This document shows, piece by piece, positions 22,858-31,562 of a DNA stretch of 64,000 nt. The translations under genes were made by a program, and so were the position numbers. Source of the DNA: Clavibacter michiganensis. GTDB taxonomy: Bacteria; Actinomycetota; Actinomycetes; Actinomycetales; Microbacteriaceae. Position 1 is the stretch's first letter, and every line of letters starts with the position of its first letter. The stretch is from assembly GCF_021216655.1 (NCBI RefSeq), contig NZ_CP080437.1, forward strand, positions 2,294,001 to 2,358,000. The letters run 5' to 3'. The notes beneath the pieces were generated by a model. That model made no database searches. It worked only from the letters and a program-made list of their open reading frames with translations, and was not told the origin of the DNA.

Positions 22858-24251
22858 GACTCGACCACCAATCGGGGCTGGTTGCGGACGGTGTCGGAGA
22901 GGCGGAGGAGCAGGGCCGCGATGATCCAGTTGGCGAGGAGCGAGGATCCGCCCGCCGCCATGAACGGCGTCGTCAGGCCCGTGAGCGGGATGACGCGGGT
23001 GACGCCGCCGATGACGATGAAGACCTGCAGCGCGATGACGAACGAGAGGCCGATGCCGAGCAGCTTGCCGAAGTCGTCCTGGCCCGCGAACCCGATGCGG
23101 AAGCCGCGCGAGACGAGCAGCAGGTAGAGGGCGAGGATCGCGAAGACCCCCGTGAGGCCGAGCTCCTCGCCGAGGCTCGCGAGGATGAAGTCGCTGTTGG
23201 CGAGCGGCGTGAGGTTGGGCATCCCCTCGCCGAGCCCGCGCCCGAACAGGCCCCCGTCCGCCATGCCGAACAGGCCCGTGACGAGCTGGTAGCTGCCGCC
23301 GTTCGCGTCGTACACCGTGGGGTCGAACGGGTTCAGCCAGGCGTCGACGCGGCCGCCGACGTAGCCGAGGGTGCTCGCGCCGTACGCGCCGCCGAGGAAC
23401 AGGACGAGGCCGAGCACGACCCAGCCGATGCGGCCCGTGCTCACGTAGGTCATGACGATGAAGAGGCCGAAGTAGAGCAGCGAGGTGCCGAGGTCGCGCT
23501 GGAAGACGAGCACGCTCATCGACACGGCCCAGACCAGGAGGATCGGGCCGAGGTCGCGGATGCGCGGGAAGCGCATCCCGAGGACCTTGACGCCGACCAT
23601 CGACAGGCTGTCGCGGGCGGTGACCAGGTAGCCGGCGAAGAAGATCGCCAGGCAGATCTTCGCGATCTCGCCGGGCTGGAACGAGAAGCCGCCGATGTGG
23701 ATCCAGACGCGTGCGCCGTTGATGTTCTGGCCGAGGACCGGGAGCATCGGCAGGAGCAGCAGGATCAGGCCGACGAACATGGCGATGTAGCGGTAGCGCT
23801 GCAGCACGCGGTGGTTCTTGAGCAGCACGATGACCGCGAGACCGCACACGATGGCGAGGCCCGACCAGACGATCTGCCGCACGGCCACGCTGTCCCAGCC
23901 GGACAGCCCCGCGGCGAGGTCGAGACGGTAGATCGCGGCGATCCCCAGGCCGTTGAGCACCGTGGCGATGGGGAGGATGAACGGATCCGCGTCGGGCGCC
24001 AGCCAGCGCAGCGCCACGTGCATGCCGAGCACGAGGACCGCGAGGCCGGTGGCGGGGATGAAGAAGCTCTGGTCGAACGCGCCGAGCACGCCGAGCTGCA
24101 CGAGGTACAGGGCCCCGCCGTTGATGACGGAGGCGAGCACGACCAGCGCGAGCTCGAGGTTCCTGAGGCGTCGGGGCACGTGGATCCGCGGCACCTTGGG
24201 CGCGCGCTCGCGGGGGCGCGCCGGCGCGTCCGCCATGCCCGCGCTAGCCAC
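22854..24251 (-). CDS. rodA: FtsW/RodA/SpoVE family peptidoglycan polymerase
   Basis: This 465-residue SEDS protein has ten or more hydrophobic segments. The family signature VFQRDLGTSLLYFGLFIVM and the C-terminal GLTTPFMAAGGSSLLANW are visible. SEDS proteins polymerise lipid II together with a class B PBP, here the overlapping pbpA. The start overlaps the pstP stop by eight bases. RodA versus FtsW cannot be fixed by eye; the operon position matches RodA of Mycobacterium. Confidence 0.93.
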   Translation of the reverse strand: MASAGMADAPARPRERAPKVPRIHVPRRLRNLELALVVLASVINGGALYLVQLGVLGAFDQSFFIPATGLAVLVLGMHVALRWLAPDADPFILPIATVLNGLGIAAIYRLDLAAGLSGWDSVAVRQIVWSGLAIVCGLAVIVLLKNHRVLQRYRYIAMFVGLILLLLPMLPVLGQNINGARVWIHIGGFSFQPGEIAKICLAIFFAGYLVTARDSLSMVGVKVLGMRFPRIRDLGPILLVWAVSMSVLVFQRDLGTSLLYFGLFIVMTYVSTGRIGWVVLGLVLFLGGAYGASTLGYVGGRVDAWLNPFDPTVYDANGGSYQLVTGLFGMADGGLFGRGLGEGMPNLTPLANSDFILASLGEELGLTGVFAILALYLLLVSRGFRIGFAGQDDFGKLLGIGLSFVIALQVFIVIGGVTRVIPLTGLTTPFMAAGGSSLLANWIIAALLLRLSDTVRNQPRLVVES

Positions 24252-25506
24252 CGGCGGCCTCCTGCAGCCGGTTGACGATCTCCTCGGCGCCCGCGAGCGA
24301 GTCGGCGTTGATGGTCTGCTCCACCTGCTGGCGGTAGAAGGGCTGGAGGTCGTCGACCTGCACCTCGGTGCGCGCGTAGACGTGCGAGAGCTCGATCGGC
24401 CCGATGGTCTGCTGCACGCCGTTGTAGACCGCGACGACCCCGTCGGACTCGCCCACGTAGTAGCGGGACTGGGTCCAGCGGTAGCCGAGGACGCACGCGA
24501 GGACGAGTCCCGCGACGATCAGCGTGACGCCCACCAGCCAGGTCACGCGGCGGCGGAGGGCGCGGCGCTTGTCCTCCGCGATGAGGGCCTCGAGGTACTG
24601 GTCCGACTCCGGCTCGAACTGCGCGTCGCGCGCGGCCGTGGTGGCGCGCAGCGGGTGCAGCAGGAGCGACGGGATGCGCACGGCGCGCTTCGCCGGCTCG
24701 TCCCCGAACGCGAGGGGCTGCGACGCGGATCCGACGACCACCGGCTCCGGCGCGGGGCGGGATGCGGCGGTCTCGTCGTCCTCGTCGAGCACGTCGACGA
24801 CCACGACCGTGACGTTGTCGGGGGCGCCGTGGTCGAGCGACTCCTTCACGAGCGCGTCCGCGACGGTGTCGGGCGTGCCCGCGGTCGCGAGGATCTCGGT
24901 GATCCGCTCCTCGGAGACGTAGCTGCTGAGGCCGTCCGAGCAGAGCAGCCAGCGGTCGCCCGTGTGCGTGTCGAGCACCTGGGTGTCGACCTCGGGCGCC
25001 GCGTCGACGTCGCCGAGCACGCGCATCAGGACGGAGCGGCGCGGATGGACGAGCGCCTCCTCCGGCGTGATGCGGCCGCTGTCGACGAGGCGCTGCACGA
25101 AGGTGTGGTCGGCGGAGATCTGGCTGAGCTCGCCGCGGCGGAAGAGGTAGATGCGCGAGTCGCCGATGTGGGCGATGGCGACGTGGCGGCCCACGCGGGC
25201 GAGCGCGCTGACGGTGGTGCCCATCCCGGTGAGCTCGGAGTGCTCGAACACGGTCTCGGCGAGGAGCTGGTTGGCGGCGACGAGGCCCGCCTGCAGCGCG
25301 AACTCGGCATCGTGCGCGGAGGCGTACGGCTTGTCGGCCTCGATGATGCGCGTGAGGGCGACAGCGGAGGCGACGTCGCCGCCCGCGTGCCCGCCCATGC
25401 CGTCGGCGACGACGAAGAGGTCCCGCCCCGCGTAGCCCGAGTCCTGGTTGTTCGACCGGACCTTGCCCACGTGGGAGACGGCAGCGGCCTGCGTCACTGT
25501 CGCCAC
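24244..25506 (-). CDS. pstP: PP2C-family Ser/Thr protein phosphatase
   Basis: This 420-residue phosphatase reverses PknA/PknB phosphorylation. The PP2C metal-binding motifs are visible: SNNQDSGYAG, VVADGMGGHAGG (DGMGG), AHIGDSR, CSDGLSSYV and GAPDNVTVVVV. The catalytic domain covers about residues 1-235, followed by a linker, a membrane segment near residues 325-345 and an extracellular part. The next gene upstream, fhaB, ends four bases away. Length and order match actinobacterial PstP/PppA. Confidence 0.96.
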   Translation of the reverse strand: MATVTQAAAVSHVGKVRSNNQDSGYAGRDLFVVADGMGGHAGGDVASAVALTRIIEADKPYASAHDAEFALQAGLVAANQLLAETVFEHSELTGMGTTVSALARVGRHVAIAHIGDSRIYLFRRGELSQISADHTFVQRLVDSGRITPEEALVHPRRSVLMRVLGDVDAAPEVDTQVLDTHTGDRWLLCSDGLSSYVSEERITEILATAGTPDTVADALVKESLDHGAPDNVTVVVVDVLDEDDETAASRPAPEPVVVGSASQPLAFGDEPAKRAVRIPSLLLHPLRATTAARDAQFEPESDQYLEALIAEDKRRALRRRVTWLVGVTLIVAGLVLACVLGYRWTQSRYYVGESDGVVAVYNGVQQTIGPIELSHVYARTEVQVDDLQPFYRQQVEQTINADSLAGAEEIVNRLQEAAGG

Positions 25507-25510
25507 GCCG

Positions 25511-26095
25511 CTACCGCCTGAGCTCGAAGCTGGTCGCGCCGATGCGGATCGGCGTGTCGAGCGGCACCTGCGTCGGCACGCTCACGCGCTTGCCGTCGAG
25601 GAAGGTGCCGTTGGTCGAGTCGAGGTCCTGGATCATCCACTCGTCGTTCCAGAGCAGCAGGCGCGCGTGGTGGGTGGACGTGTAGTCGTCGCGGATCACG
25701 AGGCCCGACTCGCTCGAGCGGCCGATGGTGAGCGGCTCGGTGCCGAGCGGGATCTCGGTGCCGGCCTTGGCGCCCGAGGTGATGACGAGGTGGCGGGCGG
25801 TCGATGTGGTGGCCTTCGCGCGGGACGGGACGGCGCCGGAGTTGGCGCCGGACGGCATCGACGAGATGGGCGGAGGCTGCACGCCGGGCTGCGGGGACCT
25901 CGGCGGGGCGGCGGCGGCCGAGGCGTACGGGGACTGCGGGAACGGGGATCCGCCGGCCGCGCCCGTCTCCTCGCGGAGCTTCCGCACGCGCTGGCCGAAG
26001 AGGTCGGAGCGCAGCGCGTAGACGATGCCGAAGATGAACAGCCACAGCACCGCGAGGAACGCGAGGCGGAGGACGAGGAGGGTCAGCTCGGTCAC
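25511..26095 (-). CDS. fhaB: FHA domain protein with N-terminal membrane anchor (FhaB/FipA)
   Basis: This 194-residue protein begins at a GTG at 26095 overlapping the fhaA stop. A membrane segment spans about residues 3-28, then a Pro/Ala linker, then an FHA phosphothreonine-binding domain at about residues 110-190 with GRSSESGLVI, STHHARL and STNGTFLDG motifs. FHA proteins read kinase-generated phospho-Thr; in Mycobacterium the homologue FipA links FtsZ and FtsQ. Inferred partner here: the PknA/PknB targets. Confidence 0.92.
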   Translation of the reverse strand: MTELTLLVLRLAFLAVLWLFIFGIVYALRSDLFGQRVRKLREETGAAGGSPFPQSPYASAAAAPPRSPQPGVQPPPISSMPSGANSGAVPSRAKATTSTARHLVITSGAKAGTEIPLGTEPLTIGRSSESGLVIRDDYTSTHHARLLLWNDEWMIQDLDSTNGTFLDGKRVSVPTQVPLDTPIRIGATSFELRR

Positions 26096-26823
26096 GACGC
26101 TCCCCAGAACCCGTCGTCGTGGCGCTGGCCACGGGTGCCGCGTCCGCCGCGCTCCTCGGTGGCCTGCGGCACGACGCGGAAGGTGATGGCGGTGCGGCCG
26201 ATGCGGATGACGGACTCGGGCGGGAGCGGCGCCTTGGTGACGGGCGCGCCGTTCAGCTCGGAGCCGTTCGTGGAGCCGAGGTCGCGGACCTGGGCGCGGG
26301 ATCCGTCCCACGCGATCTCGACGTGGCGGCGCGACGTGCCCGGGTCGTCGACCGTGATGTCGGCGTCGCTGCCGCGGCCGATGACGGTGCGCCCCACGGG
26401 GAGCGGGTGGCGGGTGCCGGCGACGTCGACCACGGGCATCCACGTGACGCTGCCCTCGGCCGTGCGGCTGTCGATCTCGAGCACGCCCTCGGAGACGGCG
26501 TCGTCCTCGCGGAAGCCCACCTGCACGACGCCAGCGAACTGGTAGCCCTGCGACGACGCGTGCTTCTCGACCGCCTGGCGCAGCTGGTCGGTGAGCGCGG
26601 TGCCGATGCTCGCCATGCGCTCCGCGTCGGCTCGGGAGACCCGGAGGGTGAAGGAGTTGGGCACGAGGATGAGGTCGCGGTCGACGACGGCGGCGTGGGT
26701 GTCGAGCTCGCGGCGGAGCTGCGCGGCGATCTCCACGGGCTGCAGGCCGGACTTGAAGGTCTTCACGAAGGCGCCGTTGACGGCGCGCTCGAGGCCCTTC
26801 TCGAAGTTGTCCAGGATTCCCAC
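26092..26823 (-). CDS. fhaA: DUF3662 and FHA domain protein (FhaA)
   Basis: This 243-residue protein has an N-terminal DUF3662 domain (about residues 1-115) and a C-terminal FHA domain (about 150-230) with IGRGSDADI, TSRRHVEI and STNGSELNG motifs. In Mycobacterium FhaA binds phosphorylated MviN and PBPs. It is first in the operon, so the promoter should lie between 26824 and tRNA-Leu; I see no clear element. It is shorter than the mycobacterial protein, lacking the long Pro-rich linker. Confidence 0.93.
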   Translation of the reverse strand: MGILDNFEKGLERAVNGAFVKTFKSGLQPVEIAAQLRRELDTHAAVVDRDLILVPNSFTLRVSRADAERMASIGTALTDQLRQAVEKHASSQGYQFAGVVQVGFREDDAVSEGVLEIDSRTAEGSVTWMPVVDVAGTRHPLPVGRTVIGRGSDADITVDDPGTSRRHVEIAWDGSRAQVRDLGSTNGSELNGAPVTKAPLPPESVIRIGRTAITFRVVPQATEERGGRGTRGQRHDDGFWGAS

Positions 26824-27022
26824 GTGTGATCCGTCCTCGCGCGGTCCTTCCGCGGATGAATAGGGAGATCGTAGCCAACTCGCGAGGCGCCGCCCTGGAC
26901 ACCGGCCACGTGGCGGGTGCGCGACGGCCGCTCGCGGGGTCGTCCGGCGGGCCGGGGAGGCGCCCGTCCCGCCTCGCCGCGGCGCGGGATCGGCCTCGGG
27001 GCGTGATAATGTCGTCCGGTTG

Positions 27023-27109
27023 GCGCGAGTGGCGGAATTGGTAGACGCGCACGGTTCAGGTCCGTGTGTCCGTGAGGACGTGGGGGTTCAAGTCCCCCCT
27101 CGCGCACCA
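27023..27109 (+). tRNA. tRNA-Leu (CAG)
   Basis: A class II tRNA with a long variable arm. Acceptor GCGCGAG pairs with CTCGCGC; the anticodon loop TTCAGGT between CACGG and CCGTG carries CAG; the T-arm contains GGTTCAAGT. CCA is encoded at 27107-27109. The tRNA-Leu upstream of fhaA on the opposite strand is a conserved actinobacterial landmark. Confidence 0.97.
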
Positions 27110-27114
27110 GCACG

Positions 27115-27144
27115 AGAGGCCCCCGGGTTCAACCGGGGGCCTCT
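27115..27144 (+). terminator. Terminator after tRNA-Leu
   Basis: A perfect 12-base stem (27115-27126 with 27133-27144) with a 6-base loop, followed by TC-rich sequence, immediately after the tRNA. Confidence 0.8.
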
Positions 27145-27279
27145 TCGCGTCTCCGTCGCGGCGTCGACGGGAGCGGTCCTCCGGGCCCAGCCGATCGGCG
27201 GGAGGTCCCAGCCGATGGTCGGACCGATCGGATCCCCCGGTGGATGCTCCGGCGCGCCCACGCTGCGCACACTGGGGAC

Positions 27280-29547
27280 GTGACGCACCCGACGCTCGCC
27301 CCCGCCGCCCGAGCGCTCCCCGCCGACCCCGCGGATCGACCGCCGACGCAGGGCACCTCCGGGCCCGTCGACGCCACCGCACCGGGTGCTCGCGGTGCGC
27401 TCCGCGCCGTCGGCCGCGCCGTGGTCCGCCACCCGCTCGCGATCGCCGCGGTGCTCGGCGGCAGCGCGTGGATCGGGCTCATGGCGGGCCTCGGCGAGCT
27501 CGCGCACCCGGCCGCCACCGCGATCGGCATCGCCGTCACCGTGATGGTGCTGGCCTGGTCCGAGAGCCGCATCGGGATCCTCCGCACCGCGCTCGTCGCC
27601 GCGCTCGGCTCGCTGGCACCCGTCGCCGTCGCCTCCCTCCTCCTCGCCGCGGGCGTCGCGCTCGGCGACCTCTACTCGCAGCTCGACGCGGCCGACCGGC
27701 TGTGGGCGCCGTCCGTCGTGCTGGTCGCGGTGGCCGCCGCCGCCAGCCGCGGGCTCGCGCCGGCCCACCGCGACGGCCTCCGCGCAGCTGTCCTCGCGGC
27801 CGTCCTCGCGGGGCTGCTCGCGGGGGGCCACGGCGTCGACCTCACGCGCGGCGTGGCGCTCCTCATCGGGCTCGGGCTCGGGCGGATCCTCGTGCCGCTC
27901 TCCGCCCGTCCTGCCTGGCACGACCGGGCGGCGTCGAGCGCCCGCGTGGTCGCCGCGACCGTGCTCGGCACGGTCACGCTGAGCTGGTGGATCGCCGCCG
28001 TCTCGGGCGACGCGATCGGCGTGCTGAGCGCCATGGGCTCGCTGCTCGATCCCGGCCCCACGGTCGCGGTGCTGTGCGTCCTCATCGTCGCCGTCGCGCT
28101 CCTCCTTCGGGGCCGTCGGCTCGGCCTCGTGCTCGGGATCGCCGCGCTGCTGCTCGTCACCGGGCTGCTCGGCTGGTACTACACGGTGATCCCGCTCGCC
28201 GAGGACTGGTTCGCGTTCCCGATCGACTCCTGGGTCGACCTCGAGCTGCCCCTGCTGGTGCTGACGACCTGGCTCCTGCCGGCGGCCGCGCTCGTCGTGC
28301 TCGTGGTGCGGCGGCGCTCGTTCGCAGCACGCGCGGTCGCCGACGGGCGCTCGGCCGGGCGCGACCGCGTCCTCGCGCAGCTGATGCGCTCGGACGCCGG
28401 ATCCCTCGGCTTCATGGGCACGTGGACGGGCAGCAGCCACTGGTTCGCCGGCGACGACGGCGACGACGGCGACCCGGCCGTCCTCGGCGCCGTCGCCTAC
28501 CGCGCGGCGCACGGGGTGGCGCTGACGGTCTCGGATCCGCTCGCCTCGGCTGGCGACGCGCCCGCGACGATCCGCGCCTTCGCCCGGCACTGCTCGGCCC
28601 GCGGCCTCGTGCCGGCCTTCTACAGCATCCACTCGCGCCACCTGCCGGTCTTCGCCGAGCTCGGCTGGAGCGTGACGCCGGTCGCGGAGGAGGCCGTGAT
28701 CGACCTCCCCGGCTTCTCCACCTCGGGCAAGCGCCGCCAGGACCTCCGGACGGCGACCAACCGCGCCGCTCGCGACGGGGTCGACGCGCTGTGGGGGACC
28801 TACCGCGGCCTGCCCGACGACCTCCGCGCCGCCGTCGACGCCCTGAGCGACGACTGGGCCGACGCGAAGGCGCTGCCCGAGATGGGCTTCACGCTCGGCG
28901 GCCTGCGCGAGCTCGACGACCCCGAGGTCCGGATGCTGCTCGCGGTCGACGCCGCCGGCCGCGTGCACGGCGTCACCAGCTGGCTGCCGGTCTTCCGCGA
29001 GGGGCGCCTCGTCGGCCGCACGCTCGATGTGATGCGCCGCGGCGCCGACCCCATGCCCGGCGTGATGGAGTTCCTCATCGCGACCGCCGCGCGCGCCTTC
29101 CAGGAGGAGGGGCTCGAGACGCTCAGCCTCTCCGGGACGCCGCTCGCGGGTGTCGGGGCGACACGGCCGGCCGGCGCGGTGGATCGGGTCGTGGCGCGCC
29201 TGCTCCAGGCGACCGGCCGCGTGCTCGAGCCGTCCTACGGCTTCACCTCGCTGCTGCGCTTCAAGTCCAAGTTCGACCCGCGCTACGAGACGCTCTGGCT
29301 CGCCTGCCCCACGGCGGCGGACCTCGCGCCGATCGGTCGCGCGCTGACGGCCGCGTACGTGCCGACCCTGCGGATCCGGCAGCTGGTGGGCGCGCTGCGG
29401 GCGGCGCGGGGTGAGGCCCGTGCCGGGCGCCGGGCCGGCAGGGCGGCCGGGCGCGCGGCACGGGGCGCTAGCCTCGGCCATGCGGGGGACCGCGGCGCCG
29501 CGACCGGCGACGGCGGCGGATCCACCGGCGGGAGGCGGGACGCGTGA
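27280..29547 (+). CDS. DUF2156 (MprF-like) multi-pass membrane protein
   Basis: This protein of about 755 residues has six or more membrane segments in its first half and a soluble C-terminal half of the DUF2156/LPG_synthase_C type, seen in phosphatidylglycerol lysyltransferases. Supporting text includes GFMGTWTGSSHWF, SGKRRQDLRTATNRA and FKSKFDPRYETLWLA. Such enzymes transfer an aminoacyl group from tRNA to lipids, reducing cationic-peptide sensitivity; this role is inferred. I prefer the GTG at 27280, with GGGGA just upstream; an ATG at 27244 is the alternative. The stop overlaps the response regulator start. Confidence 0.8.
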   Translation: MTHPTLAPAARALPADPADRPPTQGTSGPVDATAPGARGALRAVGRAVVRHPLAIAAVLGGSAWIGLMAGLGELAHPAATAIGIAVTVMVLAWSESRIGILRTALVAALGSLAPVAVASLLLAAGVALGDLYSQLDAADRLWAPSVVLVAVAAAASRGLAPAHRDGLRAAVLAAVLAGLLAGGHGVDLTRGVALLIGLGLGRILVPLSARPAWHDRAASSARVVAATVLGTVTLSWWIAAVSGDAIGVLSAMGSLLDPGPTVAVLCVLIVAVALLLRGRRLGLVLGIAALLLVTGLLGWYYTVIPLAEDWFAFPIDSWVDLELPLLVLTTWLLPAAALVVLVVRRRSFAARAVADGRSAGRDRVLAQLMRSDAGSLGFMGTWTGSSHWFAGDDGDDGDPAVLGAVAYRAAHGVALTVSDPLASAGDAPATIRAFARHCSARGLVPAFYSIHSRHLPVFAELGWSVTPVAEEAVIDLPGFSTSGKRRQDLRTATNRAARDGVDALWGTYRGLPDDLRAAVDALSDDWADAKALPEMGFTLGGLRELDDPEVRMLLAVDAAGRVHGVTSWLPVFREGRLVGRTLDVMRRGADPMPGVMEFLIATAARAFQEEGLETLSLSGTPLAGVGATRPAGAVDRVVARLLQATGRVLEPSYGFTSLLRFKSKFDPRYETLWLACPTAADLAPIGRALTAAYVPTLRIRQLVGALRAARGEARAGRRAGRAAGRAARGASLGHAGDRGAATGDGGGSTGGRRDA

Positions 29548-30230
29548 GCGACGGACCCGGCGCGGGCGACGGCATCTCCGAGGCCGGACCCGTCGTGAGC
29601 GTCGTCGTGATCGACGACGAGTCGCTCGTGCGCTCCGGCATCGCCATGGTGCTCGGCGCCAGCCCGCGCATCGCCGTCCGCGCGGCCGTCTCGAGCGACA
29701 CGGCCGTCGCGACCGTGCGGGAGCACGCGCCCGACGTGGTGCTCCTCGACATCCGGATGCCCGCGCCCGACGGCCTCGCGATCCTCGCCGAGCTGATGGC
29801 CGAGCCCCGGCCACCCGCCGTCGCCATGCTCACGACGTTCGACACCGACGACCAGGTGCTCGAGGCCCTGCACCGCGGGGCGTCGGGCTTCCTCCTCAAG
29901 GACACGGATCCCGAGCAGCTCGCCCGGCACGTGCTCACGCTCGCGTCCGGCGGCATCGTGCTCGCGCCCGGCCTCCGGCCCGGCCGGCTCTTCCGCTCGC
30001 TCGAGGACGACGCGGCCCGGGCGCGCGTCGCCCGGCTCGGGGACCGCGAGACGATCGTGCTGAAGGCGCTCGCGCGCGGCCTGTCCAACGCGGAGATCGT
30101 CGCGGAGTGCGGGCTCACGCTCGGCACGGTGAAGGAGACGGTCAGCTCGATCGTCCAGGCGCTCGGCGTCGGCACGCGCGTGGAGGCGGCCGTCGTCGCC
30201 GACCGCGCCGGGCTCGTGCCCCGCAGGTGA
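29544..30230 (+). CDS. NarL/LuxR-type response regulator
   Basis: This 228-residue two-component regulator has a receiver domain (about residues 18-135) with the acidic pair DDE and phospho-acceptor Asp in VVLLDIRMP, and Lys in LLKDTD. The LuxR-type HTH is at about 165-220 (RETIVLKALARGLSNAEIV). The GTG start overlaps the stop of the DUF2156 gene, and the kinase gene begins eight bases after the stop, so all three are probably one operon. A membrane-stress signal is a reasonable guess. Confidence 0.92.
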   Translation: MSDGPGAGDGISEAGPVVSVVVIDDESLVRSGIAMVLGASPRIAVRAAVSSDTAVATVREHAPDVVLLDIRMPAPDGLAILAELMAEPRPPAVAMLTTFDTDDQVLEALHRGASGFLLKDTDPEQLARHVLTLASGGIVLAPGLRPGRLFRSLEDDAARARVARLGDRETIVLKALARGLSNAEIVAECGLTLGTVKETVSSIVQALGVGTRVEAAVVADRAGLVPRR

Positions 30231-30237
30231 GCGGGCG

Positions 30238-31356
30238 ATGCGCGTGAGCGGGGCCGACGCGGTGACCACGACCGGCGCCGACCGGATCCGGGCGGCGCTC
30301 GTCGACCTCCTCGTGGCCGGCATCGCCACGGCGGCCTCGTACACGTTCCTCTCCACCGCCGAGTCGCCGTGGGACGCGGTCGCCGGCGTCGTCGCGTGCG
30401 TCGGCCTGCTGCTGCGCCGGCGCTGGCCGTGGCTCAGCCTCCTCGCCGCGATGCCGGCCTTCTACATCGGGATCGCGTACGTGCCGCTCGTGGTCGCCCT
30501 CTTCGACCTCGGCCTCTCGCGCGCCGCGCGCTGGCGCGTGGGCGTCGCGAGCGGCGTGTCCGTCCTCGCGTACCTGCTGCCCATCACGCCGCCCGAGGAC
30601 CTGCAGTCGGTGGTCGAGCCGCTGGTGGACGCGACGCTCTACACGGTCGGGCCGGCGCTCCTCGGGGCCTTCCTCCGGGAGCGGCGGACGGCCGCGGCGC
30701 AGCTGCGCGAGCTGCGGGAGGCGCAGACCCTCGGGCAGCGGCAGGCCGCGGAGGTCGCGCTCGCCCGGGAGCGCGCGGTGCTGGCGCGGGAGATGCACGA
30801 CGTGGTGTCGCACCAGGTCAGCCTCATCGCCGTGCAGGCCGGCGCACTGCAGGTGGGCGCGGCCGACGAGCGCTCGCGGGAGGCCGCGCGCACGATCCGC
30901 GGGCTCAGCACGGTGACGCTGGAGGAGCTCCGCGGCATGGTCGAGGTGCTGCGCGCTGCGGGCGGCGAGCGGCGGGAGCTCGCGCCGCAGCCGACGCTCC
31001 GGGACGTGCCGGCGCTCGTGGCGGCCAGCGGGATCCGCGCGACGACCGACCTCGACCTCCCCGCCGACCTCCCCGCGGCCGCCCAGCGCGCCGTCTACCG
31101 CACGGTGCAGGAGGGCCTCACCAACGCGCGCAAGCACGCGACCGGCGCGGACGTGCGCATCACCGGACGGCTGGACGCGGGCCACGTCGTGCTCGAGGTC
31201 GAGGCGGGCCGGGCGACGCTCCCGCTGCTCGACCTGCCGAGCGGGCGGCACGGGCTCACCGGACTGCGCGAGCGAGCCCAGCTGCTGGGCGGGAGCCTCA
31301 CGGCCGGGACGCGGCCCGACGGATCCCACCTGCTGCGGCTGCGGTTCCCGCTCTGA
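30238..31356 (+). CDS. Sensor histidine kinase, HisKA_3 type
   Basis: This 372-residue kinase is the partner of the preceding NarL-type regulator. The first 145 residues hold four or five membrane segments without an obvious extracellular sensor. The dimerisation motif is REMHDVVSHQVSLIAVQAGA with the phospho-acceptor His. The ATPase region shows TVQEGLTNARKHA and HGLTGLRERAQLLGGSL. Short loops between membrane segments fit an intramembrane-sensing kinase responding to envelope change; that is inference. Confidence 0.92.
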   Translation: MRVSGADAVTTTGADRIRAALVDLLVAGIATAASYTFLSTAESPWDAVAGVVACVGLLLRRRWPWLSLLAAMPAFYIGIAYVPLVVALFDLGLSRAARWRVGVASGVSVLAYLLPITPPEDLQSVVEPLVDATLYTVGPALLGAFLRERRTAAAQLRELREAQTLGQRQAAEVALARERAVLAREMHDVVSHQVSLIAVQAGALQVGAADERSREAARTIRGLSTVTLEELRGMVEVLRAAGGERRELAPQPTLRDVPALVAASGIRATTDLDLPADLPAAAQRAVYRTVQEGLTNARKHATGADVRITGRLDAGHVVLEVEAGRATLPLLDLPSGRHGLTGLRERAQLLGGSLTAGTRPDGSHLLRLRFPL

Positions 31357-31395
31357 GGCGCGTCGTCACGTCGGGCGCGGACGGCGCCGCGCGCC

Positions 31396-31518
31396 TCAGC
31401 CCTGCCGCGCCTTGTTCCGCGGGTTCTGCTTGTTGATGACGAAGACGCGGCCGCGACGGCGCACGACCTGCGCGCCGGGGAGCTTCTTCAGGGCCTTGAT
31501 CGAGTTGCGCACCTTCAT
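31396..31518 (-). CDS. rpmJ2: 50S ribosomal protein L36, zinc-independent paralogue
   Basis: This 40-residue basic protein ([20 protein letters not shown] at its N-terminus, [12 protein letters not shown] at its end) is L36. It has no cysteines, so it is the C-minus form that replaces the zinc-binding L36 when zinc is scarce. Such paralogues are known Zur targets. A palindrome matching the actinobacterial Zur-box pattern lies 17 bases upstream, shared with a divergent CobW-like gene. Start ATG at 31518 with GGTCC/AAGGACC upstream. Confidence 0.92.
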   Translation of the reverse strand: MKVRNSIKALKKLPGAQVVRRRGRVFVINKQNPRNKARQG

Positions 31519-31534
31519 AGGGATGGTCCTTTCA

Positions 31535-31549
31535 CGAGAACGGTTCTCA
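31535..31549. promoter_or_regulatory. Zur-box-like palindrome between rpmJ2 and CobW-like gene
   Basis: GAGAAC-G-GTTCTC at 31536-31548 is a perfect 13-base inverted repeat. Read on the minus strand with its flank, TTGAGAACCGTTCTCGTG matches the TGAnAAnnnTTnTCA form of zinc-uptake regulator sites. Both flanking genes belong to families commonly repressed by Zur. The site is about 15 bases from each start codon. Confidence 0.6.
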
Positions 31550-31562
31550 ATAGACTAGCGGC

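Noticed and set aside
20900..26100. Possible CRISPR array or tandem repeats in the window
   Set aside because: No regularly spaced direct repeats of CRISPR type were seen anywhere; the Gly/Thr-coding repeat near 19560-19660 is protein low complexity in pknA.
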